Of a stretch of 64,000 bases of DNA, positions 17,277 through 26,400 are shown piece by piece. The stretch is from Bacteroides sp. (GTDB lineage Bacteria; Bacteroidota; Bacteroidia; Bacteroidales; Bacteroidaceae), in NCBI RefSeq assembly GCF_030151085.1, contig NZ_JASLER010000083.1, positions 62,001 to 126,000 on the forward strand, read 5' to 3'. The notes beneath the pieces are model-generated. The model made no database searches and was not told the DNA's origin. It saw only the letters and a list, made by a program, of their open reading frames with translations. Position 1 is the stretch's first letter. Every line of letters begins with the position of its first letter. The translations under genes were made by a program, and so were the position numbers.

Positions 17277-17582
17277 TCATAATAACTTAAATACCTCAGA
17301 CCAGTTATTAACCCTTATATAGGTGGGATTGGATATATAAATATTATGAGGTTGAGTAAAAATATAGCGTTTACCCGGGAAGAAATCCAGATTTTTCGGG
17401 TGATCATCTAGCATCATATCACCCTCGATACCTTGCTTGGTTCCACACAATACAAGCTGTCGCCAACCAATGAAGGGAAAATGCTCTTTCAGCCAATTGT
17501 GTTTGTCATCAAGGCAGTTATCAAATTCCGTAGCCGAAGATACAATTCGTACATCGTATCGTTCATTGAGATAGGGAACTTC
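17277..17582 (-). pseudogene. 3' fragment of a 5'(3')-deoxyribonucleotidase (NT5C-like) gene
   Basis: Reading the minus strand from about 17575 to the TGA at 17279-17277 gives about 100 residues, including YLNERYDVRIVSSATEFDN, IGWRQLVLCGTKQG and MMLDDHPKNLDFFPGKRYIF. The DDHPKNL motif and its surroundings match the C-terminal part of HAD-type deoxyribonucleotidases. The N-terminal half with the catalytic DxDxT motif is missing; homology stops exactly where the DeoR fragment on the other strand begins. Confidence 0.75.
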
Positions 17583-18030
17583 AAATCTTGAAGTAGTTCG
17601 TCAGCTTCCCGATGAATTGGAGCTGACGATCTACACCAATAGTTTCCCGATTGTTTCAGAATTAATCAAACGGCCTAAGATTGAAGTCATTTTTTTAGGA
17701 GGAACACTCTTTCGCAGTTCACGAGTTACAGTAGGCATATCAGTATTCCAAACCTTGCAAACTGTTCATGCCGATTGGCTGGTTTTGGGTGTATGCAGTA
17801 TTCACCCCCAGTTAGGTTTGTCAGGACCGGACCGGGAAGAATCCGCCATCAAACGTTTGATGCTTAATAGGGCTTGTAAGCGGATTATACTTGCAGATAA
17901 TCACAAATTGAATACAGCCGAGAACTATGTGATCGGTTCCATCGGAGATATTGACTATCTGATACTTGAAGATGATATGGTGAATGAAGCGAAAGAAATG
18001 TTTTCTAAATACAGATGCAATATTATTTAA
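17575..18030 (+). pseudogene. 5'-truncated DeoR-family regulator (sensor domain only)
   Basis: The frame is open from 17575 and gives about 151 residues that start inside the DeoR C-terminal domain: GTSNLEVVRQLP, LTIYTNSFPIV, LGGTLFRSSRVTVG, ADWLVLGVCSIHP and RIILADNHKLN. The winged-helix DNA-binding domain (about 70-90 residues) is absent, so the product cannot act as a normal repressor. A TTG at 17617 could act as a start, but a fragment is the better reading. Confidence 0.8.
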
Positions 18031-18161
18031 GTCATTTATGAATTATCTGATACCAATCATTTATCTTTCCACTGTTTGCCGAAAGTCGTTTGCTTCGTTT
18101 CTCGCAGCCCCGGTGACCATGTACCTCACTTGTGTCCAAAGTCGATTGCAATTGCTGATTC

Positions 18162-19316
18162 TTAATGTCCTACCTGCTTCTGCTGCTCTGAATTGTAACG
18201 ATCTCCGATAACAGGGATGGCGGCAACGGCATCTTCCAATTCTTTCCATTCTTCAGAGGAGATATTAAATTCCAGAGTACGCAGGTTCTCTTCCAAATGC
18301 GAAAGTTTTGTCGTTCCGGGAATAGGTACGATCCACGGTGCTTTCTGTAATAGCCAGCCGAGCGCTACTTGCGCCGAAGTCATCCCCCGTGTGCGGCCGA
18401 AAGCTTGCAGAACATTTACGATACGGGTATTCATCCGCATCGCTTCCGGTTGGAAACGTGGTAGGGTCTGGCGGTTGTCATTGTTTGGGTCGAAAACCGT
18501 GTGTTCGTTGATACAGCCGCCTAAAAAGCCTCGGTTGATCGGGCTGTAGGGTACAAATCCGATGCCCAGTTCCCGGCAAGCATCCAATACACCATTCTCT
18601 TCCACAAGGCGGTGCATCAGGTGGTATTCGCTCTGAATAGCGGTAAGCGGACATACGGCATGTGCCTTACGAATAGTCTCTGCATTGACTTCGCACATTC
18701 CCCAATGTTGCACCTTACCTTCTTTTATAAGATCGTCAATGGTCGAAGCAACCTCTTCTGCCGGAATATTCGGATCGGCACGATGCTGGTAGAACATGGG
18801 CAATGAGTCAAGTCGGAGGCGGCGGAGCGATTCCTCACAATAGCGGCGGATCGTTTGCGGACGGCTATCCTGACGACCGGTTCCTTTCCCGTCGATTACT
18901 TCGTGTCCAAATTTGGTCGTTACGTTGATTTTATCTTTGAAATCGGACAACCCTTCGCCGGCAAGGTTCTCGTTGGTCAGCGGTCCGTAGATAATAGCCG
19001 TGTCAAAAAGCGTCACGCCACGATCCACAGCCTCGTGCAACAGCCGAATGCATTGTTTCCTGTCCGGGTGTTGACTACGGTTGTAGGTCATCCCCATCAT
19101 ACCGAAACCGATTGCCGATACCTCGAAGGTCGCCTTGCCTGTACCTAATACACGAAGTCCCCTGATATGGGCAACATTGTTGTTATTGGTGGATGCTTCC
19201 GACTGTTTCTTTTCGGCTGCAAAAACCTTATCCAATCCGGCGGGCAGTGCCAATGCAGCTCCCGCAAGTGCTGCCGTCTTTAGAAATCCGCGGCGACTAC
19301 TATTCATTGTTTCCAT
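18162..19316 (-). CDS. Aldo/keto reductase with Tat-type signal
   Basis: A 384-aa protein when started at the ATG at 19316; the open frame extends to 19436 but the extra 40 residues overlap the repeat-rich promoter region. The N-terminus has SSRRGFLKTAALAGAALALP, a twin-arginine signal. The AKR barrel follows: GFGMMGMTYNRSQH, LFDTAIIYGPLTNENLAGEG (catalytic Asp/Tyr), and VTTKFGHEV (Lys). It is expected to reduce or oxidise sugars or aldehydes with NADP(H). It lies downstream of an AraC regulator gene on the same strand; the 97 bp between them hold three copies of a repeated motif that may be its operator. Confidence 0.9.
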   Translation of the reverse strand: METMNSSRRGFLKTAALAGAALALPAGLDKVFAAEKKQSEASTNNNNVAHIRGLRVLGTGKATFEVSAIGFGMMGMTYNRSQHPDRKQCIRLLHEAVDRGVTLFDTAIIYGPLTNENLAGEGLSDFKDKINVTTKFGHEVIDGKGTGRQDSRPQTIRRYCEESLRRLRLDSLPMFYQHRADPNIPAEEVASTIDDLIKEGKVQHWGMCEVNAETIRKAHAVCPLTAIQSEYHLMHRLVEENGVLDACRELGIGFVPYSPINRGFLGGCINEHTVFDPNNDNRQTLPRFQPEAMRMNTRIVNVLQAFGRTRGMTSAQVALGWLLQKAPWIVPIPGTTKLSHLEENLRTLEFNISSEEWKELEDAVAAIPVIGDRYNSEQQKQVGH

Positions 19317-19358
19317 AATCTTTATGTTTTTAGTGCTCTGCCGGCAAAGGTAAAAAGA

Positions 19359-19410
19359 GAGCCTCGCAACAACTTTGCTGCGAGGCTCAATTCTCTTTGT
19401 TGTGAGGCTC
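19359..19410. promoter_or_regulatory. Three copies of TTGTTGYRAGGCTC: candidate AraC operators upstream of AKR gene
   Basis: Copies at 19359-19372 (inverted), 19375-19388 and 19397-19410 (direct, start-to-start 22 bp). The first two also form a 10-bp hairpin (GAGCCTCGCA/TGCGAGGCTC). The region lies between the AraC stop codon and the AKR start. Two-turn spacing of direct copies is typical of AraC-type binding sites. A fourth copy is upstream of the AraC gene. Confidence 0.55.
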
Positions 19411-19413
19411 ATA

Positions 19414-20226
19414 TTACCACGATGGTGCAACTCCATAGGTCTCTTTGTATATTTTGGAAAAATGAGACAAATTTTTGAACCCTACGTCAAAACAGGCTTC
19501 TGTCACTTTTTTCTTACCGGATTTTATGAGAATATATGCCGCTTCAAGACGACGTTTAATGATCCATTTCTGCGGTGTTAAATCACTTACCTTGGCGAAA
19601 TCCCGCTTGAAAGTTGCCAGGCTACGCCCTGTATAACTTGCAATCTCTTCCATTGAAAGATCGCACATGTAATTTTCATTCAGGTAGTCGAGAATGTCGA
19701 TTTTCCATGGTTCCACGAAATCGAACAGCGAAGCATAGAGATTTCGATCGGAATTGAGCAGTACATAAACTCCTTCGATCATCTTCAACTTCAAAACCTC
19801 CTCCGAGGGCTTATCGCCCGTATCGAAATAGGGTATGACCGATTCGAAAAGTGACCGGACATCGGGTCTGTTTTTCGGTAATATACGAAGGCTCACTTTT
19901 TCACGTTTGGAATCCGTCGGAAGTTGTTGGGAGCTGAGCGTCTGGTAAAAGTCCCGTAGAAAGGGTCTTGAAAATTTCAGTACAATGGAATGGTACGGTT
20001 TACCTTCTTCAACTTTTTTCTGCAACCACATCCGGTTATCACGTCGCATAAAGGCGCAATCTCCCGGATGTAAAATGGTTTTCTTTCCGCGTTCTTCAAT
20101 TTCCAGTTCTCCGGAACATAGATAAATAAGCGTATGTTCCCGGTTTTCATGAGCGCATTCCCTGTCATCGGTGAAATAACTTGCTATGAGTACATTCGAA
20201 TAATCGAATACATCCAACTGTTCCAT
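19414..20226 (-). CDS. AraC-family transcriptional regulator
   Basis: A 270-aa regulator with an N-terminal cupin-like sensor (about 1-160; HTLIYLCSGELEIEERG, HPGDCAFMRRDNR) and a C-terminal AraC DNA-binding domain (MEEIASYTGRSLATFKRDFA and VTEACFDVGFKNLSHFSKIYK). It belongs to the ExsA-like branch by domain style. It probably controls the downstream aldo/keto reductase and itself: the motif TTGTTGYRAGGCTC occurs in front of both genes. The inducer is unknown. Confidence 0.87.
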   Translation of the reverse strand: MEQLDVFDYSNVLIASYFTDDRECAHENREHTLIYLCSGELEIEERGKKTILHPGDCAFMRRDNRMWLQKKVEEGKPYHSIVLKFSRPFLRDFYQTLSSQQLPTDSKREKVSLRILPKNRPDVRSLFESVIPYFDTGDKPSEEVLKLKMIEGVYVLLNSDRNLYASLFDFVEPWKIDILDYLNENYMCDLSMEEIASYTGRSLATFKRDFAKVSDLTPQKWIIKRRLEAAYILIKSGKKKVTEACFDVGFKNLSHFSKIYKETYGVAPSW

Positions 20227-20278
20227 ATTATCTGACTTTCATTTTCTACAAATATAGTGCATCGCATCCATCTTTTAT

Positions 20279-20292
20279 TTGTTGTAAGGCTC
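20279..20292 (+). promoter_or_regulatory. Fourth AraC operator-like copy upstream of the regulator gene
   Basis: TTGTTGTAAGGCTC, 53 bp before the AraC start codon at 20226, matches the three copies at 19359-19410 except for one or two bases. Confidence 0.45.
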
Positions 20293-20407
20293 ATTTTTTT
20301 ATATAAAGAGAAGTCTTTAATACATATCTTCTATTTTTTTTCTCCTGTTTTTATTTCTCAACTCCCCCTTTCTTACTACCTTTGTCAGAGATAATAATTC
20401 GCCTTAC

Positions 20408-20484
20408 CATGGTTGTTCTTTCGATTGACCTAGGTTTACTTTTCGATTAACTATGGTCATCTTTTTGATTGACCTGGTAGTTCG
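20408..20484 (+). repeat. Tandem array of 22-bp degenerate units
   Basis: Three full units start at 20408, 20430 and 20452, and a partial unit at 20474. Each full unit ends in a version of TTCGATTGAC (CGATTGAC, CGATTAAC, TGATTGAC) and begins YATGGT or CTAGGT. The array lies in the 335-bp gap (20227-20561) upstream of the HU-like gene; the rest of that gap is AT-rich with no gene. Confidence 0.65.
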
Positions 20485-20561
20485 AAATAAAAACGGGACT
20501 TTTTGATCTTATTTTCGCCGGTTTTCAGTATTAAACTTGGCGGTTTTATGCCTTATATAAT

Positions 20562-21158
20562 ATGAGTGTCTATTACGATTTGTATCAGAACCCTCCGCAA
20601 GAGGGAGAAAAGGACGAGCGTCTCCATGCCCGTGTACTGCCTAAAGGAACTATACCGGCAGATAAATTCTTGGAGATAGTACATAATGCTACTGGGTTCA
20701 GTCAAGCCATACTGGACGGTACGTTGCAAGCCATTACTGACGAGCTGCAACGTTGGCTGGCCGATGGATGGATTGTGGAAGTGGGTGAATTGGGATATTT
20801 TTCTGTTTCGCTGGAATGTGACCGCTTGGTGCAGGATAAGAAAGAGATACGCTCTCCATCCATTCATTTTAAAAATGTAAATTTGCGTTTGGGCAGCAAG
20901 TTCCGCCACCGCTTCGTAACGATGGGGCTGGAACGGAAAGCATCACCTTATATTTCACATTCGAAACTGACAGAAGAGCAACGGCTGGAACGATTGCTGA
21001 AATATCTGGAGGAGAACGTATGCATTACCCGTGCCGACTATTCTGGATTGGCCAAATGCTCGAAAACACAGGCGCAAGTAGATCTGAATCGTTACATTGA
21101 ACAAGGCATCATTCGTAAGTATGGCTCCGGACGAACGGTGGTTTATCTGAAACGGTAA
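20562..21158 (+). CDS. HU-like DNA-binding protein with C-terminal winged-helix-like region
   Basis: A 198-aa protein. Residues about 1-125 form the HU-like domain used by Bacteroides (FLEIVHNATGFSQAILDGTLQ, WIVEVGELGYFSVSLE). Residues about 135-198 look like a small helix-turn-helix (ENVCITRADYSGLAKCSKTQAQVDLNR in pieces: ITRADYSGLAKCSKTQAQVD) ending in a wing-like GSGRTVVYLKR. Proteins of this type often sit near capsule or SusC/SusD loci; no specific role is known. Its start is supported by the conserved YYDLYQNPP opening. Confidence 0.8.
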   Translation: MSVYYDLYQNPPQEGEKDERLHARVLPKGTIPADKFLEIVHNATGFSQAILDGTLQAITDELQRWLADGWIVEVGELGYFSVSLECDRLVQDKKEIRSPSIHFKNVNLRLGSKFRHRFVTMGLERKASPYISHSKLTEEQRLERLLKYLEENVCITRADYSGLAKCSKTQAQVDLNRYIEQGIIRKYGSGRTVVYLKR

Positions 21159-21495
21159 GCGCTTGAATTTTTTATTCCTGTTTTAATTTTCTTAATAAAT
21201 ATAAAAACGTTCGGTTTTGACTACCCTACGTTTTTTTTCTTTTGTCATACTTGTAATATACTAGAAAAATGCATCTATGATAAAAAAGACTCTCTTTCTT
21301 TTTTTCTTCTGTCCTATAGTTTATGATAAACGATATTTGGGATAGATTAATCTTTTTCTGTTATTGGCGCGCATTATAATTTAATAATATTACCTTTGTC
21401 CCGTCTTATAATCGACCTGCGTGAAACGAACAACACGGTTTTCTTGATATAAAGTAATAACAACTAAGGATTTACCATTTGTTACTCAGGCTACT
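21159..21495. other. Intergenic region before the ECF sigma gene
   Basis: A 337-bp AT-rich gap. It holds the ECF promoter-like element at 21219-21249 and otherwise no gene, tRNA or strong hairpin that I can see. Confidence 0.5.
21219..21249 (+). promoter_or_regulatory. Candidate ECF sigma promoter upstream of sigma gene
   Basis: GACTACCCT (21219-21227), a T-rich spacer, then GTCATA (21244-21249). The same two blocks with the same 25-bp start-to-start distance occur before the anti-sigma gene at 22107-22137, suggesting recognition by one factor, plausibly the sigma factor itself. Confidence 0.5.
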
Positions 21496-22089
21496 ATGGA
21501 AAAACATATTATTGAAAAACTGAAGCAAGGAGACGAAAAGGCATTTCAATATATATATGATTGCCACTACGTTCTGCTTTGTCGTTTTGCGTACCAATTA
21601 CTGAATGATTCTTCTTTAGCCGAAGAAATAGTAGATGATACCATCTTTTATTTATGGGAGCATCGCACTGAACTTGAAATAACTCACTCCATTCGTGCAT
21701 ACTTGATGCGTGCAGTTCGGAACCGGTGTTTGAACGAGTTGAATTCGTTGAGCCATCGAACTGAACTTCGCTTCTCCTCTTTTATGCTTCCTGAAAACGC
21801 GGATTTCCTGAATAATATTTTCGTGGAAGATAATCATCCGTTGGGTATGCTTCTGGATAAGGAGCTCGAAGAGAAACTCTCCCAATGCATTGAAAATCTT
21901 CCGCAAGAATGTCGTACGGTCTTTAAGAAAAGCCGGTTCGAACAAAAAAAATATGAGGAAATAGCAACTGAATTGAATATATCCGTAAATACAGTTAAGT
22001 ATCATATAAAGAATGCTATAGCTTCTTTACAGACAAATATGGGAAGCTATTTGAAACTATTTATCTTCTATTTCTTTTTAAGAATTTGA
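21496..22089 (+). CDS. ECF sigma-70 factor of the polysaccharide utilization locus
   Basis: A 197-aa ECF sigma factor. Region 2: YDCHYVLLCRFAYQLL, LAEEIVDDTIFYLWEH and IRAYLMRAVRNRCLNEL; region 4: ENLPQECRTVFKKSRF and YEEIATELNISVNTVKYHI. The order sigma, FecR anti-sigma, SusC with STN domain, SusD is the classic Bacteroides trans-envelope signalling set, in which substrate import by SusC releases the sigma factor. The length and start are typical. Confidence 0.92.
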   Translation: MEKHIIEKLKQGDEKAFQYIYDCHYVLLCRFAYQLLNDSSLAEEIVDDTIFYLWEHRTELEITHSIRAYLMRAVRNRCLNELNSLSHRTELRFSSFMLPENADFLNNIFVEDNHPLGMLLDKELEEKLSQCIENLPQECRTVFKKSRFEQKKYEEIATELNISVNTVKYHIKNAIASLQTNMGSYLKLFIFYFFLRI

Positions 22090-22106
22090 GAAAAACTTTA
22101 GATTAC

Positions 22107-22137
22107 GACTACCCTGTATGTTTTCTTTTTTGTCTTA
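22107..22137 (+). promoter_or_regulatory. Candidate ECF sigma promoter upstream of anti-sigma gene
   Basis: GACTACCCT (22107-22115) and GTCTTA (22132-22137) in the 69-bp gap between sigma and fecR genes. Flanking bases are also similar to the copy at 21219. Confidence 0.5.
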
Positions 22138-22158
22138 CTTATAAACGCACTTGATACT

Positions 22159-23169
22159 ATGTATACTGAAGAAAAAAATAGCGATATAGATAAGCTGATA
22201 ACTTCATACTTATCCGGCGAAATGGACAAGGGGGCTTTTGCCGAATTAGAGCGTTGGAGTATGGAATCAGAAGCTAATCGTAATTATGTACGCAATCAGT
22301 TGGAAGTCTGGTTCTCTTCGGGTGTGTTGAGCGAGAATGTGTCTTTTAATAAAGACAAGGCATTTGATTTGTTTAAGCAACGAGTATCCAGTGTGGAGAA
22401 ACAGAAAGAACAAATCCGCCGATTCTCCTGGAAGACGATGTATCGGGTAGCTGCTGTTATTCTGATCCTACTATTACCCTTGGCTGCCTATTGGCAAGGA
22501 AAAGAAACAGTGAAAGGGACTTTTGCGGATATGGTGGTTGAAGCTCCTTTGGGGTCGCGTACTAAATTGTATTTACCTGACGGAACATTGGTTTGGTTGA
22601 ATGCAGGTTCTAAGATCGTTTATTCGCAGGGATTCGGGGTAGAAAACAGAAAGTTGTCTTTGCAAGGTGAGGGATATTTTGAAGTTACTAAAAATGAAGA
22701 AATACCTTTTGAAATAAAAACAAGAGATTTGAATTTGGAAGTGCTGGGCACGAAATTCAATTTCAAGAATTATCCCGAAGATGAAGAAGTGACGGTGAAC
22801 CTGATGGAAGGTAAAGTGGCTTTGATGAATAAACTGAAGAAAATGCCTACTCTTTATTTGGCGCCTCAAGAAAAAATGGTTCTTAATAAACGGACAGGCA
22901 TTTTGACAAAGTCAAAGACACATGTAGAGTATTCCAATGCTTGGTCGAGAAATGAGTTATTCTTTGACGAGGAACTACTAGAAGATATAGCGAAGAAGTT
23001 GATGCGCAGTTATGATGTAGAGATAGAAGTTGCTGATTCTTTAACTAACAAGCGCTTTTACGGAAGCTTTAAGATAGTAGGAAACACGATAGACGAAGTA
23101 CTTCAAACGATTGCTTCTACCAATAGAATGAAGTATCGCTATGAAGATGATAAATATATATTGTATTGA
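22159..23169 (+). CDS. FecR-family anti-sigma factor
   Basis: A 336-aa inner-membrane protein. The cytoplasmic N-terminus (about 1-90) binds the sigma factor; one transmembrane helix is at about 95-114 (MYRVAAVILILLLPLAAYW); the periplasmic FecR domain follows (VVEAPLGSRTKLYLPDGTLV, LNAGSKIVY, LQGEGYFEVTKNEEIPFEIK), then the C-terminal DUF4974 domain (NELFFDEELLEDIAKKLM, YGSFKIVGNTIDEVLQTIA). It transmits the loading state of SusC to the ECF sigma factor encoded just upstream. Confidence 0.93.
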   Translation: MYTEEKNSDIDKLITSYLSGEMDKGAFAELERWSMESEANRNYVRNQLEVWFSSGVLSENVSFNKDKAFDLFKQRVSSVEKQKEQIRRFSWKTMYRVAAVILILLLPLAAYWQGKETVKGTFADMVVEAPLGSRTKLYLPDGTLVWLNAGSKIVYSQGFGVENRKLSLQGEGYFEVTKNEEIPFEIKTRDLNLEVLGTKFNFKNYPEDEEVTVNLMEGKVALMNKLKKMPTLYLAPQEKMVLNKRTGILTKSKTHVEYSNAWSRNELFFDEELLEDIAKKLMRSYDVEIEVADSLTNKRFYGSFKIVGNTIDEVLQTIASTNRMKYRYEDDKYILY

Positions 23170-23191
23170 TTTTTGAGAAGTAATATATTTG
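23161..23191 (+). promoter_or_regulatory. Promoter-like sequence for susC
   Basis: TTG (23161-23163), 20 bp, then TATATTTG (23184-23191), a match to the Bacteroides -33/-7 pattern. It overlaps the end of the fecR gene and would give a leader of about 210 nt before susC. Confidence 0.45.
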
Positions 23192-23266
23192 TTGAACCTT
23201 AAAAAAATAAAAGCATGAGAACAGAACCTTCCGGCTGAGGCAGAGAAGGCACTTGAATAATAAAAA

Positions 23267-23290
23267 CGGAGGATGCGGCAACACCCTCCG
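23267..23290 (+). promoter_or_regulatory. Leader hairpin upstream of susC
   Basis: CGGAGGATG and CACCCTCCG pair with one mismatch across a 6-nt loop, within the 240-bp fecR-susC gap. No T run follows at once, so it is more likely an mRNA leader structure than a terminator. Confidence 0.4.
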
Positions 23291-23409
23291 GATTAAAAGT
23301 CAAGTCGCCTTGAGAGACCATCTTGAATTTAAGATTGTGCAAAGATAGAGAATCTTTAAAATAATCTTATCAACTTTCCTTAGTTATTTAATTAAAAATC
23401 AAGAGAATT

Positions 23410-26400
23410 ATGAGATATTTTAAAAGGGCTATGTTAGTAGCCTCAGCAGCGCTTTGCTTTAACTTATCGGTTTTTTCGCAGGATATAACGCTAAAAGCCA
23501 ATAATGTAACGGTAAAAGAGGCGATGGAACAACTGAAAAACACCTCAGGATATTCCTTCGTGTTTTCATCAGTAGACGTAAATACAAAGAAACGTGTGTC
23601 TGTTTTATTAGAGAATGCAACGATCGAAGAAGTTGTAAAGCAGATTCTACAGGGGCAAAATGAATTAAGTTATGAAGTTCAGGGTAAGAAGATTGTTATA
23701 AAGAAAGCGAATCCGGCAGCTACTCCCGCACAGCAAGGTAAAGTTGCGGGACGTATTGTTGATCCGACAGGTGAACCGATTATTGGTGCCACCATCAGAG
23801 TTCAAGGCACATCCAGTGGTACAACTACCGATATTGACGGTAATTTCTCCTTGGATGCCGCCTCTAACTCTACTTTGGAAATTTCTTACATCGGCTATCA
23901 GACTCAACTGCTGAAAGCACAGAGTGGAAAAATGCTTGCAGTGACTTTGAAAGAAGATGCCCAGCTTTTGGACGAAGTGGTAGTGATCGGTTACGGAACA
24001 ACGACCAAGAAGGATTTTACCGGTTCGGTTTCTTCTTTGAAGTTGGAAAATTCGCCTGTGGCATTGGTTTCCAATACAAATGCTTTGGAAACATTGAAAG
24101 GTTCGGTGGGCGGACTTGACATTGGTGCCAGCAATACGGCGGGTGGACAACCTTCGATGTTGGTACGCGGACAAAATTCAATTTCAGGTAACAATGATCC
24201 GTTGCTGATTGTGGATGGTGTGATCTTCTTAGGTAATCTGAATGATATCAATCCGAACGATATAGCCACAATAGACGTATTGAAGGATGCTACTTCAGCA
24301 GCTGCATACGGTTCACGTTCGGCAAACGGTGTGATTGCGATTACTACTAAACGCGGTAGATCAGGCAAACCGGTGATCAATTTGAATATGACCGGCACCA
24401 TGCAATCCTGGCATCGCCAACCGGAATTTATGAACGGCAAACAGTACATGGAGATGCTGCATGATAAGAATGGTGCTACTTTAGAATCATTGAGCGAACA
24501 GCAGAGAGACAGCTACGAGGCCGGACAAGAAACCAACTGGCTGGACGAGATTTCACGTACAGGCTGGTTGCAAGATTATCAGGTATCTGTGGCAGGTGCA
24601 GGTGAGAAGATGAATTATTATATGTCGACTTCTTTTACAGATAATCAAGGTATCATGATCGGTGATGATTTCTCACGTGTCACGATGATGGGTAAGATTA
24701 GCACGGACATTACAGACTGGTTGGAAGTAGGTGCTGACGCTTCTTATACTCATTCCGATTATTCGGGTGTAGGCGCTGAGTATAACAGAGCAGTTCTTCT
24801 TGGCCCGTACGATGTAATGTATCGCAAAGGAACCAATCTATTGGAAAGATTCCCCTTAGGTTCTAATGAATTTGAGAATCCATTATGGAAAGACCAGTCC
24901 GGTACATACGACAATTTGGATCTTAGACGTACTTTCCGTGTCAATGCACATGCGGTAGTAAAACTTCCTTGGGTGAAGGGGCTGAGCTATCGTTTCAACT
25001 ATTCGGCTTATATGAATGTGAACGATGGTGGGGAATTCTATCATGAAGGATATTTTGCTCCATTAGGCTCATACGCCGATGATTCCCGCTATTCTGAAGA
25101 AACAGTTTATTCGAAGTTGGGGTCAGCGAATGGTTATTATCAGAATACAAGCGCAAATAGCTGGGTTATAGATAATATCTTGAATTACAAAAATACATTC
25201 GGTAAGCATACCATTGATTTAACAGCTGTTGCTACTCGTGATAGCAAGCTTGATAGATGGGACAAAATGGAAGGACGTGATTATGTGGCTAATGGTAATA
25301 CAAGTTTAGGTTACGATGGCTTGCAATATGCAACTACGCAAAAAACGACCACAGGTATTACCCGTCGTCGCAATGCCGGATATTTTGCCCGTGCATCTTA
25401 CTCTTTTAATGATGCTTACTACTTTACCGGTTCTTATCGTAGAGATGGTGCCTCAGTATTCGGTGAGGAAAATAAGTGGGGTAATTTCTATGCCTTCGGT
25501 GGTGCATGGCGTGTTACTCATGAGAAGTTCATGGAGAAAGCCACTTTCCTGAATGATTTGAAGCTTAAGTTATCTTGGGGTAGAAATGGTAACCAAGGTA
25601 TCAATCCATACGGAACATTGTCTGAAGCGGTTATCGGCCCCGGTGGTGGTATAGCTTATCCTTTTGGAAATTCGAAGGTTCCTTCGTTTGGTATCAGACA
25701 GAATACTTTGGGTAATAGCGGTCTTGGATGGGAAACAACTGACTCATGGAACTTCGGTTTCGAGTCGGCTTGGTTGAATAATCGCTTGTTTGTAAACATG
25801 GATGTTTATTTGTCAAGAACTACCGATCAGATATTTAAACGTACTATTCCTTCAATGACCGGTTTTGAATCAATGAGCTCTACAATGGGTGAAGTTGCCA
25901 ACCGTGGTGTGGAAATCAACGTCCGTTCTGTAAATTATCAAAATAAGGACTGGAAATGGGATACTAATCTGACATTCTGGTTGAACCGTAACGAACTGAT
26001 TCATTTGTATGGTGAAGATTTGGACGGCGATGGCAAGGAAGACAATGATTTGGGCAATAACTTATTTATCGGAGAATCCATACACTCCATATATGGTTAC
26101 AAGGTAGCCGGTGTTGTGCAGAAGGATGACACAGAATATATAAAAGCCAACGGTGCCACTCCCGGTAATCCGAAATATGTGGACGTGGATGGTAATGGAA
26201 CAATCGGTGTTGAAGATCGTACCATACTTGGTTCATCAGATCCCCGTTTCAAGATGAGTTTGGCGAATACCATTTCATGGAAGAATCTTCAATTGTACTT
26301 TATGTTTAGCGGTACGTTCGGCGGAAATGGATATTATGTAAGTGAAAATGCACCGGCGTTCCTTGCAGGTGGCGGTGGCGGCGGAGCTTACTCTAATAAT

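Noticed and set aside
23214..23240. Seven-codon leader peptide before susC
   Set aside because: A bare short ATG frame in a long leader has no supporting signal.
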